Source: Hyphodiscus hymeniophilus
Taxonomy: Eukaryota > Ascomycota > Leotiomycetes > Helotiales > Hyphodiscaceae
Direction of reading: 5' to 3'
Assembly: GCA_016508695.1 (NCBI GenBank)
Contig: VNKQ01000002.1
Span: 558,001 to 622,000 of the forward strand
Length of the DNA stretch: 64,000 bases
Shown: positions 1 to 12,282 of the stretch, piece after piece
How positions within the stretch are numbered: the stretch's first letter is position 1
How the letters are laid out: the number at the start of each line of letters is the position of its first letter
Notes under the pieces: model-generated
What the model was told of the DNA's origin: nothing
Seen by the model: only the letters and a program-made list of their open reading frames with translations
The model's database searches: none
Made by a program: the position numbers and the translations under genes

Positions 1-2065
1 TGGAAGCTTTGCTGCTGAAGTCCTGGCGAATGCATAATCGGAGAATTCATCGACAACGTTTGCAGCATTATTGGACTTGGAGCCTTGGAGTAAGCTCGAA
101 TACCTGACCCACCGAGGGGGCGGCCAGCAGCAGCCTGTACCAGAGGATTTGGAGAGGGATTGGAAACCGTGCGCTGCTGCTGCTGCTGCGTATGTTGGGT
201 TTGATGCCAAGCGTCAGGACTGGGAAAGGTATGGTTCGCATTTGAGTAGACGTTTATTGGTTGAGGTGCCATTGACGCGTCGTTACTGTTGTTGGATACA
301 GTGCGATGAATATCGGCTGGAATAGGCACTGTATGCGAATTCACCAAAGGACTGCCACTGGCAATCGCGGACCAGGATATCCGTCTAGTTCGAATCCTAT
401 GGTTGTTTATCGTCAAATACTTGTCGATAAGTTGTTGGTTTCGATTTATTATATCCCCCTCTGTCGGTGGCCGTCCTGTATAAAATCTCGCGGCAAGTTC
501 CTGGTGTCCTTGCTTATCTTCGGCAAAAATCTTCTCCATCTGTTCGCCATACATATCATCCTCAACACCCAAATTACGTCGAGTGGCAGTAAACATTATA
601 TGCTGTAATATAGGCGAGGTAAGCCCCATACGTTGTATTAGTTCATCTACTAATGGGGGATAACCTCGAGTGGCGCAAACTTTTGAAAAAGGACCCCAAT
701 CTGAAGCCAGTCTCTCCAAATATCGCCCGACATTGCTCACAATCTTTTGATAGGCTTCAGATGTTCTCATCAGATCAGCCAAGGGACTCGGAAAGTCAAG
801 AAACCATTTCAAGTGATTTGGAGCAAGGCCCTTGTTCTCGCGAATTAAGTTGCTAAGGACCTTGAACGAGATTTGGAGGATGTTTGCGTGAGGAAATTCT
901 GGAATCGACGAGAGAAGCCCACGCATAGGGCTGTCCCAGATACAAAACAGTTGATGCAGAGCAACATAGAATGTGTCTTCCGAATTACAAGCTTCAGAGA
1001 GTAGCTGAAATCGTGGCCGTTCGAGATCAGTATTCAGAGAGTGGGGGCCGCCGGCCGACTCAACATGAGCATCGATCAGAGCAACTCGGCCTTTAAGCGA
1101 TGGTGCAGGGACTTGAATTCGTTGACGTTTGTGTGGCTTAGATTGAGTCGTACTTGGAAAGGAGTTCGGTTGATTCTGAATTGGTAACAATACAGAGGCT
1201 GGCAGAGGAGGTTGCTCGAGTTCCATTGTTGGTGGCGAAGATGGCATAGGGCTCGGGCTCAACAGCTGTTCACGGGCTGTCTGCTGCGTGTCTGCGGGTC
1301 GCTGGCTCGTTTCATTTGCAGGCTGGGCAGCGTTTTCGAGTCCTAGCTGGCCGGATAAGACAAAGGCCTGGACTAGATTTGGGTTAGGAATTGGCAAGCT
1401 TGGAGACCGCAGATCCTGAGCAGATCGAAAAGTAGCTTGACCATCTGCAAGACTTCGGGCTGTGGATCCAGATGGCAGGGCTCCTAATGTTGAGCTTGGC
1501 GCTGGGGGAACTGTATTGACATGAGCAGAAGTTGGTCGACTTGCTCGGCCCTGGGAGAGGGATTGAGATATTCGAGGTTGTGCTTGTGTTATCGAAGGTT
1601 GAGTTACAGCCTCGCTCGGTTGAGTCGCCAGGCCCACTGGGCGTTGAGCCACGCTGCCCGGACGCTGAATGTCGTTACTGTCTACCTGCCGTTGGTTCTG
1701 GATCTGTACTACATTGTTTACTGTGTTGTAAAGTAAGATTGGGCTTGGCTCGTCACTCGATGCTGGAGAGGGCAGAACAGCAGCAGAGTTCCTGTGGAAA
1801 GTCAGCTTGCACTGCACGTTCGTCAAGGCGCTTGTGATGTATTTCTTTATTTCGAGGGCCCAACTCACTTTTGTACCGATGCAGCATTTTGTCCAGACGC
1901 TTTTGATATACTGGGCCGAGGCGTTGGTCGTACTGAAGCCCGTGGGCCCAGCATCCAACTCTTCTGCCTTGCCCCTCCAAACAGTGTATTTAGGGTCGCA
2001 TTCGAGGAGTCGACATCTCTGTCCGACATTCCTGGATACCCTTCCTTATCTGGAGGTCGGCGCAT
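1..2065 (-). CDS. Large fungal protein, MIZ/SP-RING-like, N-terminal part
   Basis: Partial gene; the C-terminus lies beyond the left edge. Exon 1 is 2065-1869 and exon 2 is 1791-1, open to the edge, about 660 residues visible. The intron 1868-1792 starts GTGAGT and ends with a CTGAC branch point just before CAG; splicing joins frames that are otherwise unrelated. The N-terminus carries SSNATLNTLFGG, followed by a long Ser/Pro/Gln-rich stretch and then a folded central block with GGPHSLNTDLERPRFQLL and FYVALHQLFCIWD, ending in a Gln-rich region. That central block resembles fungal proteins that carry a C-terminal MIZ zinc finger (SUMO-ligase type). The finger itself would lie outside the window, so the family call is recollection, not proof. 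The open frame with conserved-looking composition makes a real gene very likely. Confidence 0.7.
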
Positions 2066-2095
2066 TTAGAAGAGTCGGTATACACGAGACAACAT
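2066..2095 (-). promoter_or_regulatory. Upstream ORF of 9 codons abutting the start codon
   Basis: An ATG at 2095 opens a 9-codon frame whose TAA (2068-2066) is immediately followed, in the same frame, by the ATG chosen for the MIZ-like gene. Ribosomes translating it would terminate directly at the main start. This could favour reinitiation or repress the gene; whether the transcript includes it is unknown. Confidence 0.4.
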
Positions 2096-3080
2096 CGGTT
2101 CCGAACGGATAGAATTCAAAGTAGACTTGAAAGAGTCAGTGAAGCTGGTGGAGATGGAGTGAATGGTTAATGCGAACCATCGGCGCAAAGCAGGGAGTTG
2201 GATTCGGATGAGCAATTATTTGCAATTAAACCTGATTGCCTTGAAAGGTTGATGGCTCTTCAACAAAGAAGAGCCGCATAAGATTTGTCGCCGTGACAGA
2301 TCAGAAATGATAAGGCGAGGTAAAGAGTGATTCGTGCAAGCCTCAACAGCCATTTTTCACCATGCACCAGATGGGAGAAAAGAGTAGGATAGAGTGAACT
2401 GAGAGCTATCACTTCAAAGATCGATCACTTTTGAGCCTCGGCCCGGCTCAAAACTCTTGATGTTGTAATTGTAGATAATGCTTTCAATTCCTGGGGAAGA
2501 TTGGGGGGTAAGCCTTTCTAGATTTGCTAGGTCGTTCTTTCCCGCTATAAAGTAGCGTGGAAGGCCGCCGTAGTGAATCTCTCGAGGTTTCAATTGAGGC
2601 TCACTCGCTCGTACGGATGCAGTTTAGGGGGTCTCCAGTTTCGATGAATGCCCTTTCGATGATCATCACTCATGAAGCTTCAAATGCGATAGCGAAGGTC
2701 CCGTCTACCTCGTCGCCTGTACCTCATTCCCTTCTATCGTTCTATACGCCATCATCTATTAAACCACTTTCTATTTGGAGGTCGTGAAGGAGCAACTGGT
2801 GATTCGGCCTTTCAGCCGTGGATACATGCTTGCGACAGCAACTACGCCCACTGGGTTTTCATGCAACGAAACATCGTATCTTACGATCCACGAAAGCTAA
2901 ATCCGGAGCAGCAGCTCGAGTCGCTGGAACATCTTCCCCGCTTCTGTCACGACGTTAATTATCCGCAGGCGTTACAGCCACATCATCAATACATAGCCTC
3001 GAACGTTCTTCTCTCTAAATGTCTCTATTGTAAATAAAGAACATCCCAGGCGGGAATTCGGCGTCTCACAGCGAGGAGAA
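2096..3080. other. Divergent intergenic region
   Basis: About 1 kb between two divergent genes. I see only short, low-quality ORFs and no RNA gene; it probably holds both promoters and leaders. Confidence 0.6.
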
Positions 3081-6000
3081 ATGGCGACTACACTATCAAC
3101 TGATCCTCCAGGCCGCCCTGAGGCTGGCCAGATATTGATCGTAATACGTAAGTGCATGAATCCTGGGTTGGACGCCTTTCGGAACATTCGACCTCGAGGA
3201 CTTATGGACAACCCTCCTGCGGTTCACGAAGGAATAAACGACATGGCTGACTCTCTTCTCTCTAGATGACTTTTCTGCGCGCAGTTCTGATGAATTGACC
3301 CTGTCCAAAGGAGATCGGGTCGAATTAATTGAGCGCGATGATGATTTTGGCGATGGCTGGTATCTCGGCCGGCATCTGACAAATGGGGCCAGCGGTTTGT
3401 TTCCAGAAGGTAAGCGGATACATTTCACATTTTCTGGATATGTCTGAATATTGAATTTCTACAGTTTATACAAGAATCGCTCCCCGAGGCCCTCCTTCAT
3501 ATCCTCCGACTTCTTCCATACCTCGATCACAACCAGCTTCTCTCGATCTGAAACACGAACCTCCTCAGCTACCAGTATTGCAATTTGTAGAGCAAAGCCA
3601 ACCTGGCAATGACAACTCCATGTCTGCTCCGAACAAAGACACAGATCGAACCCCTCACGTCAGCCGACATACAAGTGCATCAGAAGGCCTGGCCTCGGCG
3701 AGTTTGTCTTCACCCTTCAACGAGAATGCAGATCCACAAGAGCCAGAGAAAGATATTCCAGCAGTGCCTACAACAATTGTGACGACGAGCCTACCTGCGA
3801 GCGTCAGCAAGTCATCTGCTGCGAAATCCCACGCACACGGTCAAGATAGCCCAGTGATGAATGAGACTTTGAGTGTCATAGATGAGCATATCACGGATAT
3901 GAACTCGCCACATCATAGCGTTATCGCTGAACGCCGAACACCCAATGACTCTGGAAGCGAGTACAGCAGTCACCTCGACCAACGAATGTCATATATAAAT
4001 GGAGAAGAAACAGATGAGGAAGAAGAAGGGATTCATACTCGAGATGAGGTCATGGCCTGGTCATCCGACCAAGTAGCAGAGTTTCTTTTCACTGCTGGTG
4101 TCGAGGCTAAACATTGCGAGGTCTTTCGAGATCAAGAAATCACTGGGGATGTGCTCTTAGGAATGGATCAGACCTCGGTGTTTCTCAAGGAGTTTGATCT
4201 GGGATCTGTAGGTCGAAGATTAAAGACATGGCAGAAGGTCAAGACTCTACAAGATGAAGTCAATGGCGAAGCAAAGCGCAATACTGCAACTTATGGTAGC
4301 GAAGTTGGTTCAGAAGATATTGACCGGAGCCGCAACCGAAGCAATACCTTAACAACTCTTCCAAGAATACCGAGTCTGATGGACCGCCCAGGGTCGAGGC
4401 AAAATACTCGACTTTCTCAACAGCATGTCTTACGGCATGACTCAGTCCTCAATCCATCTGCAACATCACCCAGGACTGCCCCAGAAAGTCCAGTAAGACC
4501 GGCTGGTGATAGACGACGACCCTCTGCAGCATCTATTCGCGATATGCACCATTCCCGACAGAGCTCAGCAAATGAGTTTACCACCGTTTCAATCATGGAA
4601 GCCATGGCAGCGAATTCCCCCAGTACAACCCCAAGATTAGCAGAGGGGTCACACAAGAAGCATCCTTCATTTGACAAGGACTGGACAATGACGAGCGCTG
4701 CGTCTCCTCCCTCGCCAGGCCGCCCACTATCTACATCAGGCCTAAGAGGAGTTGCAAGGAGCTCTACTGACCACTTATCCCAGAGCACCACACCCTCCAC
4801 AACCTTTGATACGCTGGACCGTGGCTACTTCTCTGGCGGAGAGGTTGAAGGACGACAAAGGAATGTTTTGAGAAAGAGAACGGGTAGCACTGCAACTCAT
4901 TCTCGGAACTCCAGCTACACAGACGAGCAAAGACTACGAAGTGCAACTGCGCACTCACGACATTCCAGATTTGGTAGTGTTGATTCGATTCGTGAGTCCA
5001 CACCCCCATCAGCAGCGCAAAAATACTATGGCTTGTCCGTCAATGGTCGGCGAAGGACTCCTTCGGAATCCTCAATCAATGCTCCTCCCCGCCCGGCGCC
5101 TCCACCAAAAGACATTCCATCTCCCACTGTTACAAAATTGGAGGGCAGCACATATGAAGGTATGGTTCCCTCAAGGTCGCCTTCTACCAGGCGTTCTCGT
5201 CCTTCGGACTGGCTCTTACCCGTGAAACCAGCCTCGCAGTCTCGAACTTTAGGCCTCAGAGCGATCTCCGATGCAGTAACGGGCTATGAGAAATCCCGTG
5301 TCACTTCCCCAACTGAGCTCATTGCCTCACCCATCAAGGAGTCGCCTCTCCAGTCGCCTTCCACAAGAACCGGATCAAGCACCCCATCAGGCGGACCAAG
5401 CTTTGATTTGGATTCTCTTGAAGCGAAGCACACCAGTGCAATGACGACGCCAAATAGTGCGAAAACCAACAGAAAGAAGTCGAAGAAGGAGACTAGTGCT
5501 TATACTCGTGGCTTGGAGAAGAAGCCGCCACAAGAACAAATGTTCGGCGCCGACTACAGCGGATGGATGAAGAAGAAAAGTACCAATCTAATGACGACTT
5601 GGAAGCCACGATTGTTCATTCTCAAAGGTCGACGACTCTCCTATTATTATTCAGAAAACGACACCGAGGAGAAAGGCCTGATTGATATCTCCTTTCATCG
5701 TGTTCTCCCAGCCGACACCGACCGTCTGACTGGTCTTCACGCTACCCTTACCGGCGCGACCAACAGCCCTACCTCACCTTCTAACGCTACTGCAACCATT
5801 GCGTCTGCTGCTGCTGCAAACGAGCCAGAATCAACACTCAGCAAGGGGAGCGACACCATGTTCATTTTTAAGCTTGTGCCTCCACGTGCGGGCCTTTCAC
5901 GCGCCGTGATCTTCACTAAACCAACCGTTCACTACTTTGCAGTCCCGAACGTCAAGCAAGGCCGGCTATGGATGGCAGCGCTGATGAAGGCTACCATTGA

Positions 6001-6307
6001 CAGAGACGACTCGAAGCCAATCACAACGACCTACCAACAGAAGACCATTTCCTTGGCGAAAGCCCGCGCGATGAGACATCGACCACCAGCGTTGATGAAT
6101 CTTGACGAACACGTGGACGAAGAGGCTATAAAGACGCCTGCAAGCGACAAAGCAGGTCTCAACATCCAGGGTATAATCTTCGAGAAAGAGCCTCTCGAAG
6201 GCGACAGTGGGGTCTCGGGAGTTTCAAAGACAGAGAATTCCGAGAACGCAGGTCTCAATGGCGCACAGTTTAATGGTGGTGAACTCTTGGAGCCCAAAAC
6301 AGCCTGA
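3081..6307 (+). CDS. boi2: Boi-type polarity protein (SH3-SAM-PH)
   Basis: Three exons (3081-3147, 3266-3409, 3465-6307) give 1,017 residues. An SH3 domain spans the first two introns (about 20-75; motif HDFSARSSDELTLSKGD, then DGWYLGRH and GLFPE). A SAM domain lies near 265-338 (WSSDQVAEFLFTAGV) and a PH domain near 766-918 (YSGWMKKKS, WKPRLFILKGRRLSYYYS, LWMAALMKA). The PH domain has an insert rich in Ala/Thr/Ser. The region between SAM and PH is Ser/Pro/Arg-rich and presumably disordered. This order is that of yeast Boi1/Boi2, scaffolds that bind Cdc42/Bem1 partners and plasma-membrane lipids at sites of polarised growth and exocytosis. Function here is inferred from architecture. The start ATG follows GAGAA and gives the complete SH3 domain. 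Confidence 0.9.
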
Positions 6308-7380
6308 GTGGGTCACCGCTCGACATGGGATATGAAACAAGATAATGGTAATGAGGTTTATGGGAGGCTTCAGGAGGTCTGCGTTTATTGCCAACACTTT
6401 GCTCTTCGCATGGACATCTTTTCGGCCTTATCCAACATTGCTTTCGGCACACATATGACGATGGTACACTCCTTTTTTCTTTTATTCGAGATAAGATGAG
6501 ATGCTAGCTTTTGATGCATGTTGGGGCTGGCTGGCCTAGCAGATATTTACGGGTGTGGTAATCGGTTTTATGAAGGATGGAGTGGTCCGGCCGGGGAAGA
6601 TTCTGGGCTTCGGAAATGGAGCGAGAGGATGTGTTATGACTTGAATTGAATGAGTGTTGGGTGAGGCCGTCTTGGCGACAATTCTTGGTATCATACTTCC
6701 AGAGATCTTGATGGGTAGGAGGCGGAAAATGAGAACAAATTTCCTGATTTCCGTCTACGAAGTCAGTCAGATTCTGATTTGCCGCCCTCAGAATGACACA
6801 CCATTTCCCTCTCCATCACCACTGACACCTTGATGGATATCCAGCTCCTCCTTATCACCATATAAATCTTGACGAGTGGAAGATTCCGACATTCTTTTTC
6901 CTCCTCTCGGCATGTCTACGAGCCATGCCAGGTTCTATACATATTTCCCTCTACATGCCAGCGCCAACATTAGTAGTCTCTTCCAACCAATTTTCTTCCT
7001 TCAATCAGCCATCCTGATTTCATTCTTAGGTATATATACTCGAGCGAGTTTTGTCATTTTGAAGGTTTCGCTTGTCGCTCAAGCAAAGCTGCAGAACCAA
7101 TCTACTACTCTTCTTCCTTAAGTTCCTTTTGTTTCGCTGCTTTCGAAGTTGCCTGCTTCAAATTTCGTTCACCTGTGCCACTCTCTTGCCTTCGTACCAA
7201 GCATTTTACGTATTCAAGTCACGCATTTAGGATCGCGCCAAGACACTGCCCAAGATCGACGTCATTTTACCTAGAAGCGTCCCAAAAAATTACACAATCG
7301 CGTCTCGGCCAAAATTATTTCTTCTCTTTGCTCGCTTCCCTATGGTCCATTCGTATTCCGTATTCCAGTATGGGGAAAGG

Positions 7381-7403
7381 GCGGCTCGCAATTTGCGAGC
7401 CGC
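7381..7403. repeat. Perfect 11-bp inverted repeat around one base
   Basis: GCGGCTCGCAA is followed by T and then its exact reverse complement. It could form a hairpin or bind a dimeric regulator upstream of the MFS gene. Confidence 0.7.
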
Positions 7404-7453
7404 AAACGATCGATAGATGGGAGCTAAGAGCATCTTTACACAGACCGTTGAAG

Positions 7454-7472
7454 AAACCTCTCCGAGAGGTTT
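7454..7472. repeat. 8-bp inverted repeat with 3-base spacer
   Basis: AAACCTCT-CCG-AGAGGTTT, 50 bp downstream of the larger palindrome and about 460 bp before the transporter start. Confidence 0.65.
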
Positions 7473-7929
7473 AATTAGGCTTGGGTCCGGGTCAATGTGA
7501 AATTTACCGTGGCTTCCACTCATCGAAAATATTTAAATGGATCATCCAGAAATCATTCTCTGGTTTTAAGTGCTTCAACAAGAGAAGCGATATAATCCAC
7601 TTCGTATACGAACGACAAATCCGAATGGTGACATTTTTTCACTCGCATCTCACACTGCTACCCAACCGCTGTGATCAGTCTTGAGTGAACACCTCACAAC
7701 CAATCGACCAGAGAATCGAGGATCCCAAAGCGACAATTACGAATGCAGCAAGTGAACCTCGCTCCTGCCGTATTGATACCGGCAACACCACAGCAACAAT
7801 CAACTAAAGTCTGTAAATATTTCGACAACCAAAGGCAGCATTGCTAGAGCACCATTCTCTTGATTGTTCAACTTACGAGCAGAATATCGATAACATTCAG
7901 CGTTTTCACCGAGCTACACCACCGCGAAC

Positions 7930-9748
7930 ATGGGGTTCCTCGGTCTCAAATTCTTCGAGAAGGAGAAACTCGACCCCAACGTCCTCGTCCCTCTGTCACA
8001 CGCCAAGCGCCACAAGGTTGTTGAAGCAGAATATCAACGACGGCATTCCGGGGAACAAAAGCAGGTTGGAGAAGGTAAGGATAAGAAAGATGGTAGCGAA
8101 TCGGAAAGCGGTGTGATGCAAATGAGCAGCGCTGAATACAGTCCCTACACGGTTGAAGGACTTCGGGCAGAGGTGATGGAAGATATGAAGAATTCTGGAC
8201 ATGATTCTGCATACGATAGTGAGTGCTACGGTGGGTAATGAAGTGGGTGGCCTATTGATGGTGAATAGTGAAATCTTTGGTCATCAATAAAGCAATTCAG
8301 GATATTGGAATGGGGAGGTACAATTGGCAGTTGTTTGTATTATGTGGCTTTGGATGGTTCGCGGACAAGTATGCCTCCATTTCATAGCACGAAAGAATGG
8401 GCACTGACAAGGTGACAGTCTTTGGCTCCAAGGTGTTGCTTTGACGCTGCCATCGCTGTCGACGACCTTTGGTATCACTGAGAAGAGCGTTCGATACACC
8501 ACATGCTCGCTCTTCATCGGTCTCTGCATTGGAGCTTGCTTTTGGGGCGTGGGATCCGATATCATGGGTCGACGACTGGCTTTTAACATGACGCTTTTCA
8601 TTGCGGGTGTCTTTGGCATCGCTGCTGGGGCTGCGCCAACCTGGATTGGAACGTGCGGTCTCTTTGCCGCTCTTGGAACAGGCGTGGGCGGGAACCTACC
8701 GATAGACGGCGCTCTGTTTTTAGAATTCCTGCCCAACGCGAACGGAGCATTACTTACAGTCCTCTCGGTCTGGTGGCCTGTTGGCCAGCTCGTTGCCTCC
8801 TTGCTCGGCTGGGCCTTCCTAGGCTCTCACTATCCTGTCGACCAAGGCTGGCGTTATTTCGTATACACTATGGGAGCCATGACCTTTTTCATGTTCCTCT
8901 CTCGTTTCCTGCTCTTTCACCTTTTCGAATCCCCGAAATTTCTTCTGTCGCAGGGTCGCGAAGAGGAAGCCGTGGCGGTCGTCCATGGAATGGCCCGTAA
9001 GAACAAGAAGACAACTTGGTTGACCGTCGAAATCTTAGATGAGATTGGTGGTGCCGAAGAGGTCAAGCAAGTGACTAAACTCAGCCGTTCGGAAATCGTT
9101 CGGCGCAAACTCTCTGCCTTCTCAGGTGAGCGTTTTGGCCCTATATTTGGCGACAGAAAACTTGCGATTAATACCGGCTTACTCTGGTTCTGCTGGTTAA
9201 CTATCGGGATGGGCTATCCGCTCTTCAACGCATTCCTGCCGCAATACCTCAAAAATGGAAAGGGCGCAGATGGCGCGCCAGTATCCAATTATGAGACATA
9301 CCGCAACTATGCAATCACATCCGTAGTCGGTGTTCCCGGCTCAATGCTGGCATATTGGACCGTCGATATCCCCAGATTTGGACGCAGAGGCACAATGGCC
9401 ACTGCAACCCTTCTTTCAGGAATCTTTCTCTTCCTCTTCACGGTTTCAGCAGATTCGACCTATCAGCTGGCATTTTCCTCGGTCGAGGCTTTCTTCCAGA
9501 ACATCATGTACGGAGTTCTCTACGCCTACACCCCAGAGGTGTTCCCTGCTCCAGTTCGAGGGACTGGAACCGGTGTTGCCAGTTTTCTGAATAGAGTTGG
9601 CGGTCTCTGCGCCCCGATCATTGCAGCCAATATCCCCGGAAGTAATCCAAATGCACCGGTCTTCGTTGCTGGAGGTCTGATTTTGGCCGCTGGTGTGGCA
9701 ATGATAGCACTACCCATTGAAACATCGGGGGATAAACCGAAGTTTTGA
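7930..9748 (+). CDS. Major facilitator superfamily transporter (SVOP-like)
   Basis: Exons 7930-8218, 8269-8368 and 8419-9748 give 572 residues. About 100 hydrophilic residues precede the first membrane segment (YNWQLFVLCGFGWFADNLW). The loop between segments 2 and 3 has the MFS signature GSDIMGRRLAF, and a second copy-like loop reads DIPRFGRRGTMATA after segment 8. The late motif PEVFPAPVRGTGTG is typical of the sugar/SV2-SVOP branch, as is the long central loop. About 12 hydrophobic segments are visible. The substrate cannot be told from sequence; small organic acids, sugars or nicotinate-like compounds are all possible for this family. Both introns are 50 nt and restore a continuous frame through segment 1. 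The start follows CGAAC. Confidence 0.88.
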
Positions 9749-10675
9749 GAGACCTATTGGCTGTGCGCTTAAAGAATGACATGCCACTGCATATCACTGT
9801 GTTCCTTTTTTACATAGAATTTCAATCGTTCGGCACCAGCAATACCCATTTCAGGGTTCCGATCGTGATTAGGGGAGTGAGTTCGAAGTGTGGCATTGAT
9901 AAGACCTCAAAGCCAATACTATGTTGCCTTATATTTTTCGAATGAACCTCTGTGTCTTGCTTTGACATGCCGTATTAGCGTGACTTACGAAATTTCGTGA
10001 GGGATCTCTTCCTCGAATTGCTCATGTTGTCGGGGCGATTAGGATCATGTAAAGCAAAATGTTGCGGTATCAGAATAGAGCCATCGCTGCCCTGGCCTAC
10101 GTGTGAAAATCGGAAAAAGGCTGAGATTGAAATGTCGAGCTTGATTAATTGTACAAACAATTGTCGACGAACTGTAGTCGGAGAAATGCGCTCTCCCACT
10201 TTACCTGCGAGGCGGTGAACTTCAAGGAAAGGTACATTGAAAAATGGCTGCCGGTTTAGGAAATGCAGTCAAGAATACAGGGGTACTGAACGCGGTAGTA
10301 TGACGCCCTGCCGCTCTGACGCTACTGTACTTGTAGCGTCCCAGGTTCATCAAGGCTGATGCGACATATTTTGCTTCCTGCACACCCAAATATATCTAGT
10401 CGCAAGGTCCATTTTGGGACTTGTGAAGCTTCCTGTGACCAATGGTCCTGCGGCAGCTCAACCCACTTCCAAATGCGCAAACAAAACACAGCTTGCGTCA
10501 ACACTCTCGGCATTTGCGAGGCTGAGTCTTGTCAGCCACGAGCTTGGCAACCCGACAACACCGAACGGCCAAGCTATTGCTGGTTATTAGGGACATACAA
10601 AGACGAATACCCACCTCTTTTGACGCTCGATGGTCGACTAAAGCTTCACAGAGCTGCCCACAACTCTTGCCCAGA
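9749..10675. other. Intergenic region
   Basis: About 0.9 kb; no gene, RNA or repeat recognised. The upstream ATG at 10529 is in frame with the arrestin gene, but the 49 residues it adds look non-coding. Confidence 0.5.
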
Positions 10676-12282
10676 ATGTCCGTCCGGATACAGCTCGACA
10701 ATCCACATGCCTACTACACAAACCTCGATTTCATTAGCGGCCGCGTAATCCTGAGCCTCACAAGTGACGAGAATGTATCTGCCATCATGGTTAAATTGGA
10801 AGGAGAAAGCAGGACAGTGCTCCTACGGCCTACAGGCGCGCAGCAGAACATGAATCCAGCATTGATAGATCGGAGCAGGCGGAATCAAGGACTGGCTCAA
10901 GAGAATCATAAGGTGCTGTACAAAGTCAGCCAGGTGTTTCCCAACAATAATCCGGGAATGGGTGCGGCGTATACGCTGCGAGCTGGGCAACACGAATATC
11001 CCTTTCGATTCAAGATCCCCTTCAATAATGGCTGTTCAGATCCGCAGTCTCAGCAGATGGGACCAGGCAGTGGGTTTGGAGGACTTGGATTGGGAGGTTT
11101 ACAACAATTACAATACAGACATGTCAAGAGGACACTACCACCCTCTTTGACTGGGTTCCCAGGAGAGGCGGAAATCCGATATTATGTCAAAGTCACCGTA
11201 CAGCGTCCTTCGTTATTCAAGGAAAATAGACGATCAGCATATGGTTTCAGATTCATGCCGATTGAACCTCCTAGAGCGCCGCCATCTACAAACGAAGTTT
11301 ATGCTCGCAGACCGTTCGCATTCCAGGCGGGGTTAGCAAACTTTCCAAGGAAGAAGTCTTCTGTGTTCAAAAAAGCTCCACTAGCATTATCTGAGACTGC
11401 GCCGAAAGGAGAGGTCGACGCACGCCTTCCCAGTCCAGCTGTTTTGACATGTAACGAGCCTATCCCTTTACGGATTATCATTCGAAAGTTGAATGAGAGC
11501 CCTGAACACGTCTATCTGATGTCTTTGCAAGTACAGCTGATTGGCTCTACAGAAGTCAGAGCACAGGATGTGATGCGAGTGGAGACCAACACTTGGGTGT
11601 TTATGAGTTTCAACGGATTGGGCATACCCATCGGCAGTCCAACTGATGCGTTAAGGACGGAGACAGTGGTAGACAATAAATTATGGAACGCGATACCTTT
11701 GCCCAATACTATTGCGCCGAGCTTTCACGCTTGCAATATCACGAGGAAATACGAAATGGAAGTGCGTGTGGGACTGGCGTATGGGACGCCAGGGAATATA
11801 CAAGTAGGTGAAAATCCACGTTCTGTTGACTTATTACTAATATCTCCCAGCCGCAATCAGTCGTTCTCCCACTCAAATTCGCAATCGAGATCTTCTCCGG
11901 CATATCGCCTCCAGCAGCACTTCTAAATGCTATGGCATCACAACCAACGCCCACAGCACCGATTCGCCCCTCACAACGTCCTACTGCACCAGCAACATAC
12001 GATCCTGCGTATCCACCACAACTCGGCCCAGCAGGGACGGATGGCATGGAAGATGCACCACCAAGTTACGAGGATGCAATGGCGGACGATATCGCACCTG
12101 TTGATGGACCGAGGAGGGACTATAGTGGCGTAACAGATGAGAATGCACCCGGTATGGATGAGAAAGGAAACGCGAGACCGGGGAATTTGAAAGGCGGTCC
12201 TCCACCGCCAGCTTTCAACGGAGGTGGTCCAGGCGGACGAGGCAGTGGTGGGGTTGCTGGTGGGAGGGGTGCCGTTGTGTGA
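10676..12282 (+). CDS. Arrestin-like protein with PPxY motif
   Basis: Exons 10676-11803 and 11851-12282 (intron 47 nt, phase 0) give 519 residues. The N-terminal half is an arrestin-type beta-sandwich (VRIQLDNPHAYYTNLDF, then GRVILSLTSDENVSAIMVKLEGE). The second half carries an arrestin C-like segment (PLRIIIRKLNES) that finishes after the intron (QPQSVVLPLKFAIEIFSG). The tail is Pro/Gly-rich and contains APPSYEDAM, a PPxY motif that recruits Rsp5/Nedd4 WW domains. Such proteins act as adaptors for ubiquitination and endocytosis of plasma-membrane transporters. I start at the internal Met at 10676 because arrestin homology begins at once there. The MFS gene lies directly upstream, but a functional link is only suggestive. 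Confidence 0.87.

Larger units (their letters stand above)
6308..7929. other. Long intergenic region and MFS leader
   Basis: 1.6 kb without a convincing gene. Short frames at 6876-7121 and 7175-7474 look like chance. Two strong palindromes lie at 7381-7403 and 7454-7472. The stretch before 7930 is probably promoter and 5' leader of the transporter. Confidence 0.5.

Noticed and set aside
385..400. TTCGAATCC, resembling a tRNA T-loop
   Set aside because: No acceptor or anticodon stem around it, and it lies in an open exon.
10529..10675. Upstream start for the arrestin-like gene
   Set aside because: The added 49 residues show no arrestin features; the domain begins right at 10676.
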